Shown piece after piece: positions 1-5,213 of a stretch of DNA of 6,377 bases. Location of the stretch: contig CP070672.1 in NCBI GenBank assembly GCA_020351895.1, positions 2,007,342 through 2,013,718 of the forward strand. Direction: 5' to 3'. The notes under the pieces were generated by a model. It searched no databases, was not told the origin of the DNA, and worked only from the letters and a program-made list of their open reading frames with translations. This DNA is from Thermoplasmata archaeon (GTDB lineage: Archaea > Thermoplasmatota > Thermoplasmata > GCA-020350865). The position numbers and the translations under genes were made by a program. The stretch's first letter is position 1; each line of letters starts with the position of its first letter.

Positions 1-321
1 GATTATGTTCACGAAGATAAAAATGAACTGTTCCATCACAGGTTAGAAAAGAAGAATTTACCTATCATGGCAGATTATTTTGAGAAAATTATTGCACAGG
101 GCGTTACCGAGGGATTATTTGATACAAAATATCCCCGTGAGGCAGGAATCGCGATAATGGCGGCATCTTCTATTCTTGGACATGGGATGGACCCGAGAGA
201 TACTCCCCGAGAGGAAGTCATACGGATGGTTATGGTTGTGACAGACATAATGGAAAGGATCCTCGGTGCGAAGCCGGGTACCTTTCAGGAAGTATTAAAA
301 ATGTTGGAGGAATCTAAATGA
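1..321 (+). CDS. TetR/AcrR-family transcriptional regulator, C-terminal part (5' truncated by window edge)
   Basis: The frame is open from base 1, so the real gene starts upstream; 106 residues are visible, ending in TGA at 319-321. The ATG at 67 is internal, because the 22 codons before it (beginning DYVHEDKNELFHHRLEKK) read as the helical ligand-binding domain of TetR regulators. The visible part contains the typical 'H-x(n)-LP-x-M-A-x(n)-I-x-Q-G-x-x-E-G-x-F-D-T-x-Y-P-x-E-A' pattern, which is common in TetR proteins encoded beside ABC exporters. The helix-turn-helix is outside the window. The protein probably represses the operon it heads, with the exporter's substrate or a related molecule as inducer; this is inferred from position. 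The stop overlaps the start of the ATPase gene (ATGA), which implies translational coupling. The family call is from pattern recognition of the C-terminal domain only. Confidence 0.75.
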   Translation, partial: DYVHEDKNELFHHRLEKKNLPIMADYFEKIIAQGVTEGLFDTKYPREAGIAIMAASSILGHGMDPRDTPREEVIRMVMVVTDIMERILGAKPGTFQEVLKMLEESK

Positions 322-1043
322 ACAACGGATCGTTTATTAAAATCAGGAACATGTCTAAGTCTTACAAGATGGGCGAGGTAACTGTTCATGCATTAAAGGA
401 TGTATCTTTGAATATCGAGCCTGGTCAGGTAACCATTATTCTGGGACCCTCAGGCTGCGGAAAAACCACACTGCTGAACCAGATCGGGGGAATCGACAGC
501 CCTACCAAGGGTTCAATAATCGTGGATGGTTCCGATATATCCAAATTCAATCAAAAAGCCCTCACTAAATATCGACAGGAAAAAATTGGATTCGTATTCC
601 AGTTCTTTAATTTGATACCCAACCTTACCGCAAGTGAGAATGTGGAATTTGTACTGGAATACGTAATGGATCTCCAGGGAAACCAGGTAGCCAAAAAAGC
701 ATCTGAACTGCTGGCGAAGGTGGGATTGGCGGATAGAGGCAGCCATTATCCTTACCAGCTGTCGGGTGGAGAACAGCAGAGAGTATCAATTGCCAGAGCA
801 CTGGCAAAAGATCCCAAGATCTTTCTGGCGGACGAACCCACTGGCGAACTCGATTATAAAACCGGGAAAATGATTCTCTCATTATTGACATCTCTGGCTG
901 ATGAAGGTCGAGCTGTATTGATAGTAACCCACAACAAGGAACTCTCAAAGATAGGTAACAGGGTCCTCTACCTCAGGGACGGGAGTATATTGAGAGAAGA
1001 AAAGAACAAAAAACCTATGAAGGTCTCTCAGCTGGAGTGGTGA
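318..1043 (+). CDS. ABC transporter ATP-binding protein, MacB/LolD-type
   Basis: This 241-residue nucleotide-binding subunit powers the membrane protein encoded next. All ABC motifs are intact: Walker A GPSGCGKTT (residues 43-51), Q-loop Gln95 in FVFQFFNLIP, signature LSGGEQQR (148-155), Walker B IFLADEP (168-174) with catalytic Glu173, D-loop GELD (176-179, where GNLD or GALD is more usual) and switch His205. The 'NLIPNLTASENV' stretch and the length are typical of the LolD/MacB/FtsE class, which pairs with FtsX-fold permeases. The start at ATG 318 is supported by a GGAGG at 306-310, 7 bases upstream, and by the ATGA overlap with the TetR stop. It acts at the cytoplasmic face as a dimer. The substrate cannot be read from this subunit. 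Assignment to the ATPase family is essentially certain, and to the subclass very likely. Confidence 0.95.
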   Translation: MNNGSFIKIRNMSKSYKMGEVTVHALKDVSLNIEPGQVTIILGPSGCGKTTLLNQIGGIDSPTKGSIIVDGSDISKFNQKALTKYRQEKIGFVFQFFNLIPNLTASENVEFVLEYVMDLQGNQVAKKASELLAKVGLADRGSHYPYQLSGGEQQRVSIARALAKDPKIFLADEPTGELDYKTGKMILSLLTSLADEGRAVLIVTHNKELSKIGNRVLYLRDGSILREEKNKKPMKVSQLEW

Positions 1044-1045
1044 CC

Positions 1046-3499
1046 ATGAAAAAGACTTTTGTCAAGAAGGGTTTTAGAGAAATCAGAAAGAATTGGGCAC
1101 AATATCTTTTCCTGATTATTATTCTTGGCATCGGTGTTTCATTATACAGTACCATGTATGATCTGGCTGACTCACGTAAAGCTACCCTGGATGCGATATA
1201 TGAAGAGAGTCTATTCATGGACATACAGGTTTCAACACTTTATGGTGAGATGGTAAATGAATCTACATTGCAGCAGGTTCTGGCAAGACCGGGTGTGGGA
1301 GATAGAATCGAAGATATCGAGGTACGGCTTTATTATGAAGTATTCATCGATCATTCCTCGGATGGTGAAACTAAAACCTCCAGGGGTCTTGTAATAGGTT
1401 ATGAAGCATTTGACGCAGATAATAGTATACGACAAAGTACCGTAAACAGACCGTTATTCTTTGTAGATGATCCACCGGAATTCTCACAAACAGATGCCAG
1501 GGAGTGTTATATAGAACGAAAATTCTCAAAGGCTCATGAAATCGGGGGGGATGGTCAAATTACTGTTACCAAGGGCCCCCAGGAATTTGAATTTGACATT
1601 CTGACCCAGGTGAATGTCCCCGAATATTTTTTTGTGGTCGAAGAAGGGTCATTATTCCCCAATGAGCGCTCTTTAGGTGTTATGATTATTCCAATAGATA
1701 CCGCTCATGAATTATTGTTTGGTACTGAAGCCGTTGAGCGACTTACAAATGATTATGTAATAAGATTAAAAAATCCAGATGAACTTGAAGATTTCAGGGA
1801 AACCATCACCGAGGAATTCGAAAATGTTGGAATCGCAGTCAAAACGATCAGCAAGGAGGAGAATCCGGCATATCACTTTCTGTGGACGGATTACGAAAAT
1901 GACAAAGAGAGCATGAATATCTTCCCGTTCATGATATTCTCGGTTGCTGTTCTCGGGTTAATAGTGGTATTAAGAAGAATGATAAGGGTTCACCGATCTC
2001 AAATAGGTATATTCAAAGCAATTGGTATACCTGATAAGACCATTTTGCTGTATTTCTCGGTAATTGGTGTTTTCATCGCTATTTTTGGTATAATTACATC
2101 CTTGATTGTATCACTCTATATCAATTACCAATTCAACAGCCTCCTAAATAGTCTATATGATTTTGCCATTATGAAGAGCTCAATATCATGGCTTTATTAT
2201 GTTTATGGTGCCATAATCTCGGTGATACTCTGTGTTGGCTGCACACTCATTCCCACATGGTTTGCTCTGAGAATCAAGCCGGTAGAAGCAATTCAAAACA
2301 AAGAGGATATTACAACTACCAAAGTCAATAAAATCTCAAGTAAAGTAGGCCGCAGCAGAAAAATGCCCGTTCCTTTAAAACTTACACTGCGAAATTTTCT
2401 AAGAAGGCCCGGGCGGAGTGCAACATCAATCTTTGGTGTCGCCATTGCACTGGGATTATTCATGGGATTCGCCATCATAATGGATACCGTGGTTGTCACA
2501 CTGGATCAGCAGGTAGAAGACAGTAAATGGGATTATGAAGTTACCACAGATGGTTTTTCTCTTGTCAACATCACCGAAAGCTGGACCAGTTCGTATCCTG
2601 AAATCGAAAATGTCAATCCCGGGATAATACTGCCGGCAAAAATAATAAAGGATAATGATGAAGAAATCGGTTTGATCTATGCCCTCACTGAAGTTAAGTC
2701 AGCTTATAGAATAGAACTGGGTAAAGGAGGATTCAGTGATGGTCAAATGGTGATATCCGAATATCTTTCAGAGAATTTGGATGTGGATAAGGGTGATGAG
2801 CTTACTATGGAACTTCCTTATCTCGACATGGAGACCGGCTATTCTATGGTTGATGTAGAAGTAGAGATATCAGGTATTCATTCCAATCATATGGGATTAT
2901 ATATTTTCATGGATCTTTCCACAATGCAACAATTGACAAATCTACATGGAATGATTAACATAATATATTTGAATACTGAAGACGGAGCATCGAACCAGGA
3001 CCTGGAAAATACCATTGTAACAACCCCGGGAATTTCTTCGGTTACATACATTGAAGATCAGGAAAACATACTGGAACAATATTTTGACCTCTTCCTGGGA
3101 GCAACATTTCTGTTTTTAGTACTGAGTATAGTCCTGGCAGGGGCGATTGCGTACAATTTGTTCATGATCAATGCCCATGAGAGCAGGAGAGACTATGCCA
3201 CCATGAAAACCCTGGGGACTTCACTCAAGAAATTAAGCTACCTTATCTTTATCGAAGCTGGATTTATAATGATATTCGGTATACTTCTGGGAATTCTTGT
3301 GGGGTACGGTATGGCTGCGGGAATGTTTGCAAATATCGAAGGATTCGATGTTTACAATTTCAATCTGGTCTTCTCCTGGGTTTGGTTCGCAATCGGTTCC
3401 ACAATGATCATTGTCGTACTCCTGTTGGTATCATGGAGAACAATTCGGTATATCGATAGGATCAACATAGCAGATGTCATACGGGAAAGAAGCACGTGA
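1046..3499 (+). CDS. ABC transporter permease, two-module FtsX/MacB type
   Basis: This is a large membrane subunit, 817 residues from ATG 1046. In-frame GTG codons at 1037 and 1040 would add up to three residues. I prefer the ATG, which has GGAG at 1034-1037 eight bases upstream and lies 2 bp after the ATPase stop. Eight membrane spans can be seen, near residues 19-38, 292-312, 333-358, 383-405, 462-484, 684-706, 731-760 and 776-797. They form two repeats, each with one span, a large extracellular domain (about 250 and 200 residues) and three spans. Each three-span bundle is an FtsX domain; the ends 'IKPVEAIQ' and 'INIADVIRE' are the matching C-terminal signatures of the two halves, and 'LRNFLRRPGRS' opens the second half. 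This is the LolC/E-like or DUF214-like layout, so the complex probably acts by mechanotransmission (export, or lipid/peptide handling at the outer face) and not as a classical channel. The substrate is unknown. Confidence 0.93.
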   Translation: MKKTFVKKGFREIRKNWAQYLFLIIILGIGVSLYSTMYDLADSRKATLDAIYEESLFMDIQVSTLYGEMVNESTLQQVLARPGVGDRIEDIEVRLYYEVFIDHSSDGETKTSRGLVIGYEAFDADNSIRQSTVNRPLFFVDDPPEFSQTDARECYIERKFSKAHEIGGDGQITVTKGPQEFEFDILTQVNVPEYFFVVEEGSLFPNERSLGVMIIPIDTAHELLFGTEAVERLTNDYVIRLKNPDELEDFRETITEEFENVGIAVKTISKEENPAYHFLWTDYENDKESMNIFPFMIFSVAVLGLIVVLRRMIRVHRSQIGIFKAIGIPDKTILLYFSVIGVFIAIFGIITSLIVSLYINYQFNSLLNSLYDFAIMKSSISWLYYVYGAIISVILCVGCTLIPTWFALRIKPVEAIQNKEDITTTKVNKISSKVGRSRKMPVPLKLTLRNFLRRPGRSATSIFGVAIALGLFMGFAIIMDTVVVTLDQQVEDSKWDYEVTTDGFSLVNITESWTSSYPEIENVNPGIILPAKIIKDNDEEIGLIYALTEVKSAYRIELGKGGFSDGQMVISEYLSENLDVDKGDELTMELPYLDMETGYSMVDVEVEISGIHSNHMGLYIFMDLSTMQQLTNLHGMINIIYLNTEDGASNQDLENTIVTTPGISSVTYIEDQENILEQYFDLFLGATFLFLVLSIVLAGAIAYNLFMINAHESRRDYATMKTLGTSLKKLSYLIFIEAGFIMIFGILLGILVGYGMAAGMFANIEGFDVYNFNLVFSWVWFAIGSTMIIVVLLLVSWRTIRYIDRINIADVIRERST

Positions 3500-3533
3500 T
3501 AGCTGTTATAGGCAGTTACATCCAAGTGTATGA

Positions 3534-3573
3534 GTGAAAAAGTGGAAAAGTAGAAAAGTGGAAAAGTGGAAAT
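3534..3573. repeat. Tandem octamer repeat, five units of GTGGAAAA type
   Basis: Five consecutive 8-bp units run GTGAAAAA, GTGGAAAA, GTAGAAAA, GTGGAAAA, GTGGAAAT. Each differs from the consensus GTGGAAAA at no more than one position. The array starts 34 bp after the permease stop and ends 5 bp before the inverted heptad repeat. It is purine-rich on the + strand. No function can be assigned; it may be a slippage-prone microsatellite or one half of a composite intergenic element. Confidence 0.85.
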
Positions 3574-3578
3574 GTTAT

Positions 3579-3645
3579 AGTCGACAGTCGGCAGTCTTAA
3601 GTCGATAGTCAAGGACTAAGTACTGACGACTTTCGACTAACGACT
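3579..3645. repeat. Inverted repeat built from 7-bp-phased AGTC/GACT units
   Basis: AGTC occurs at 3579, 3586, 3593, 3600 and 3607, exactly 7 bp apart. After a 3-base spacer (3611-3613), GACT occurs at 3614, 3628, 3635 and 3642, with TACT at the fifth grid position, 3621. Base i faces base 7224-i throughout, so the element is a dyad centred on 3612. By hand count, 23 of 32 facing positions are Watson-Crick pairs and one more is G-T. The mismatches fall mainly in the two or three bases between tetramers. As RNA or cruciform DNA it would be a hairpin of short helices separated by small internal loops. It may act as a terminator or RNA-processing element for the ABC operon, or be a dispersed intergenic repeat. 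Confidence 0.88.
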
Positions 3646-3667
3646 TCTTTTGTAGTATTTGATTTTT
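3646..3667 (+). terminator. Candidate transcription terminator (T-rich tract after hairpin)
   Basis: Directly after the heptad hairpin the + strand is T-rich, with a T4 tract at 3648-3651 and a T5 tract at 3663-3667. Archaeal termination relies mainly on T tracts, and bacterial termination on a hairpin plus T tract; this site would fit either loosely. It lies about 150 bp beyond the permease stop and ahead of the V4R promoter, where a terminator is expected. The tracts are short, so confidence is low. Confidence 0.3.
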
Positions 3668-3737
3668 GAGTTTCCCCGAAGGGGTGCCTCCCGCCTCCTG
3701 ATTATATTGATATCTCAGCTGAAGTTATACCGTGATA

Positions 3738-3747
3738 TTTATAAATA
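3738..3747 (+). promoter_or_regulatory. Archaeal-type TATA box for the V4R gene
   Basis: TTTATAAATA matches the archaeal TATA consensus closely. Transcription would be expected to start about 25 bp downstream, near 3766-3772, leaving only some 6-12 bases before ATG 3778. The bases just before that ATG (CCGTGATAAC) hold no Shine-Dalgarno sequence, consistent with a leaderless or very short-leader mRNA. The palindrome TCAGCTGA at 3715-3722, just upstream, is a possible operator but is too short to call. Confidence 0.6.
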
Positions 3748-3777
3748 CGAGATTATGTATCTCCCTTCCGTGATAAC

Positions 3778-4314
3778 ATGTCATCGAAAAGCCAGAAGAT
3801 TGCAGGAGAGAATTTCATTCACGTCAAGGATTTCATCAGGTACAAATGGGGCAGTGACGGCCTGGAGTCCTATAATAATCAGAGTAAAATTGACTTTGAA
3901 AATATCTATGAAGAAAAATTGTATCCATTCGATGATTACATCAATGTTTTGAAAACCGTCCAGGAAGTATTTAATGATGACTCGCTGGCATATAAAATTG
4001 GCTGGCACCGAGCCAGGAATCTGTTACTAACACGAGGTAAGGGGCGGGTAGGATTGGAAATAGTGGATAAGGTAGCCTCCGCCTGGCCCCGGTTCAATAA
4101 TTTTGGAGATATTAAAGTAAACAAGCAGGATGAAAATTCCATTTCCGTTCTTATTTCCAATTACAATTCACATGAGCTGTATTGCGAGCGAACCCTCGGA
4201 TTTTTCAACGGACTTGTTTACGGTATTGAAAATAAAAAATGCAGTGTCAAGGAAGTCAAATGCATGCGTGATGGTGCCAAGGCTTGCGAATTTAAAATCG
4301 AGGCAGCCGAATAG
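3778..4314 (+). CDS. Stand-alone V4R (4-vinyl reductase-like) domain protein, predicted zinc-binding small-molecule sensor
   Basis: This 178-residue soluble protein has the C-terminal V4R fold found in the sensor half of XylR/DmpR/MopR regulators and in BchJ. The diagnostic tail reads Y-x-C136-E-x(3)-G-F-x-x-G-x(10)-C155-x(3)-E159-x-x-C162-x(3)-G-x(3)-C170-E-F. From memory, the MopR zinc ligands are C155, E178, C181 and C189. Residues C136, E159, C162 and C170 here reproduce that spacing exactly, so a zinc site is likely. No DNA-binding, kinase or AAA domain is attached, so it probably acts as a free ligand-binding or adaptor protein; the ligand is unknown. It starts at ATG 3778 without a Shine-Dalgarno, behind a TATA box. 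It ends in TAG; five codons further, in frame, is TAA (4327-4329). It converges on the hemerythrin gene with an 18-bp gap. Confidence 0.8.
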   Translation: MSSKSQKIAGENFIHVKDFIRYKWGSDGLESYNNQSKIDFENIYEEKLYPFDDYINVLKTVQEVFNDDSLAYKIGWHRARNLLLTRGKGRVGLEIVDKVASAWPRFNNFGDIKVNKQDENSISVLISNYNSHELYCERTLGFFNGLVYGIENKKCSVKEVKCMRDGAKACEFKIEAAE

Positions 4315-4332
4315 CTCGTCATTCTATAATGA

Positions 4333-4752
4333 TCATTTTAACTCATTTTCTGTCTCTTTTAAATAATCACCAAATGCAAGATCCTTTTCTTTTATATGTA
4401 AAATCAGCCAGTCGATAAGATAGCGCTGAACTGAATGGGATGTGCTTTCTGATAATTCTTCTGACTGCAATTCATCCATCAATTTTGAGACAACACCCCT
4501 GAATCGTTCATGCTCCTTCTTCTGCTCCTCCAAACCCGAATAATTGTGTTCCTCCATAAATTTCTCTTCCGTTGAAAAGTGTAACTCTGCATAATTCTCC
4601 ATAAATCTCAGGGTTTTTATTATCGTATCTTTGCCTTTTCGCTGTAATACAGCCTCTGCAAGGTCATTGATTTGTTTTACAAGGTGTTTATGTTGCTTAT
4701 CTATCTCTTCGATTCCAAGTTTCAAATTGTCGTCCCATTCAATTATCGTCAT
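4333..4752 (-). CDS. Bacteriohemerythrin with one altered iron ligand
   Basis: This 139-residue four-helix protein carries a non-heme di-iron centre that usually binds O2. From ATG 4752, the expected ligands are His21 (IDKQHKHL), His58 and Glu62 (HFSTEE), His81 (KKEHERF), His119 and Asp124 (HIKEKD). The histidine normally four residues before His81 (the HxxxH motif) is Gln77, codon CAG at 4522-4524. By analogy with Themiste hemerythrin this is an iron-1 ligand, so O2 chemistry may be altered or metal affinity reduced. The N-terminal 'WDDNLKLGIEEIDKQH' is typical of the family. A TTG at 4755 could add one residue; I prefer the ATG, which has AGGT (4762-4759) six bases upstream. It has no signal peptide and no signalling domain, so it is a cytoplasmic single-domain protein. 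It ends with TGA, convergent with the V4R gene. Likely roles are O2 scavenging, storage or sensing in an anaerobe. Confidence 0.92.
   Translation of the reverse strand: MTIIEWDDNLKLGIEEIDKQHKHLVKQINDLAEAVLQRKGKDTIIKTLRFMENYAELHFSTEEKFMEEHNYSGLEEQKKEHERFRGVVSKLMDELQSEELSESTSHSVQRYLIDWLILHIKEKDLAFGDYLKETENELK
4335..4361 (+). terminator. Candidate T-rich terminator for the V4R gene, inside the 3' end of the convergent hemerythrin gene
   Basis: From 4335 the + strand reads ATTTTAACTCATTTTCTGTC followed by TCTTTTA, with three T4 tracts in 27 bases beginning 20 bp after the V4R stop. It could end V4R transcription in an archaeon. It also encodes the last codons of the hemerythrin on the other strand (Lys/Glu-rich tail), which by itself explains much of the composition. 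No strong hairpin precedes it; the only dyad is AATGATCATT at 4328-4337. Confidence 0.3.
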
Positions 4753-4772
4753 CAAATTACCTGAGTTACTTT

Positions 4773-4782
4773 ATTATATTAA
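4773..4782 (-). promoter_or_regulatory. Weak candidate TATA box for the hemerythrin gene
   Basis: On the - strand the A/T-only stretch TTAATATAAT lies 20-30 bases before ATG 4752. This is close enough that the transcript would start near the AGGT Shine-Dalgarno or the start codon itself. The surrounding DNA (4771-4795) is so A/T-rich that alternative boxes a few bases upstream (AATAAATTAA) are equally possible. Confidence 0.3.
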
Positions 4783-4808
4783 TTTATTACTAAAATGAGG
4801 ACCTGAAT

Positions 4809-4817
4809 AAAGGAGGT
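4809..4817 (+). other. Orphan perfect Shine-Dalgarno sequence without a following ORF
   Basis: AAAGGAGGT (with TGG following) is complementary to the 3' end of 16S rRNA, the strongest such match in the window, but it is not followed by a usable gene. The nearest start, TTG 4822, is followed by AAT and TAA. A neighbouring frame is open to 4862 and hydrophobic but lacks a start codon. The flanking genes both run on the other strand. It is probably chance, or a relic of a lost gene. Confidence 0.4.
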
Positions 4818-4844
4818 GGAGTTGAATTAATAGCATCTTTTATT

Positions 4845-5189
4845 TTATTTTTTATCTTTTAATGCCGTTTTGTAGCTTTTTTTAACAAACGGCATGGTCT
4901 TATTCAAATCTGTTTTGTTCTCTACCGGGATTCTAATCCAGGCCTGGACTGTTTTTTTACCTGCCTGGAACGGCTCGGTAGGAAATTTTTTATCAATTGC
5001 CCCTCTTTCTTTTTCATCCAATTTGGTAATAACAACACCTTTGGTTACTAAAAACGAAAATAATTTGGAATCTGCCTGGTAGCACGGGCACCCGAACATC
5101 TTCTTGGTGGAAACCTCCGGCCAGTCCAAAACCTCCTTTTCAAATGCACTTCGTATATCCTTTGTTTCTTCCTCTGAATAATATTTCAT
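4845..5189 (-). CDS. TfoX N-terminal-domain protein (TfoX/YjbR-like small protein)
   Basis: This is a 114-residue soluble protein. The core 'KKMFGCPCYQADSKLFSFLV' (residues 29-48), followed by 'GVVITKLDEKERG' and 'FPTEPFQAGKKTVQAWIRIP', matches the pattern of the TfoX N-terminal domain: a K/M-F-G-x-P-x-Y turn, a strand with F-x-x-L, then 'L-x-x-x-x-R' and 'pF'. Two cysteines (Cys34, Cys36) sit in the turn as C-P-C. The molecular role of this domain outside competence regulation in gamma-proteobacteria is unknown, and none is claimed here. The start at ATG 5189 has a good Shine-Dalgarno, GGTGAT at 5199-5194, four bases upstream. The 24-bp gap from the end of the reductase gene suggests one operon. 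It ends with TAA after a Lys-rich tail. Confidence 0.75.
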   Translation of the reverse strand: MKYYSEEETKDIRSAFEKEVLDWPEVSTKKMFGCPCYQADSKLFSFLVTKGVVITKLDEKERGAIDKKFPTEPFQAGKKTVQAWIRIPVENKTDLNKTMPFVKKSYKTALKDKK

Positions 5190-5213
5190 TTATATCACCA
5201 GCAATTGTATGAT

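Larger units (their letters stand above)
3500..3777. other. Intergenic region with composite repeat, T-rich stretch and promoter
   Basis: This 278-bp gap separates the ABC operon from the V4R gene and has no credible gene. In order it holds an octamer repeat (3534-3573), a heptad-phased inverted repeat (3579-3645), a T-rich stretch (3646-3667), a short hairpin CCCCGAAGGGG (3674-3684), an 8-bp palindrome TCAGCTGA (3715-3722) and a TATA box (3738-3747). The open frames crossing it on either strand run into flanking genes antisense or out of frame, and have no family-like sequence. Confidence 0.8.

Noticed and set aside
1544..1550. Run of seven G inside the permease gene, a possible phase-variation tract
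   Set aside because: The frame is intact on both sides, the tract simply encodes Gly-Gly, and it is short for slippage-based switching.
3534..3645. Repeats considered as a CRISPR array
   Set aside because: Units are 7-8 bp with no spacers of 30-40 bp, and no cas gene is nearby.
3674..3684. CCCCGAAGGGG short hairpin in the 3500-3777 gap
   Set aside because: A 4-bp stem with no T tract after it; it does not extend beyond the four pairs, so chance is likely.
3659..3952. A + strand open frame starting before the V4R gene
   Set aside because: It overlaps the V4R coding region out of frame, crosses the TATA box, and shows no recognisable protein pattern.
4328..4337. AATGATCATT palindrome between the convergent V4R and hemerythrin genes
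   Set aside because: It is A/T-rich and only 10 bp, half of it is hemerythrin stop and coding sequence, and it is in the wrong place for an operator.
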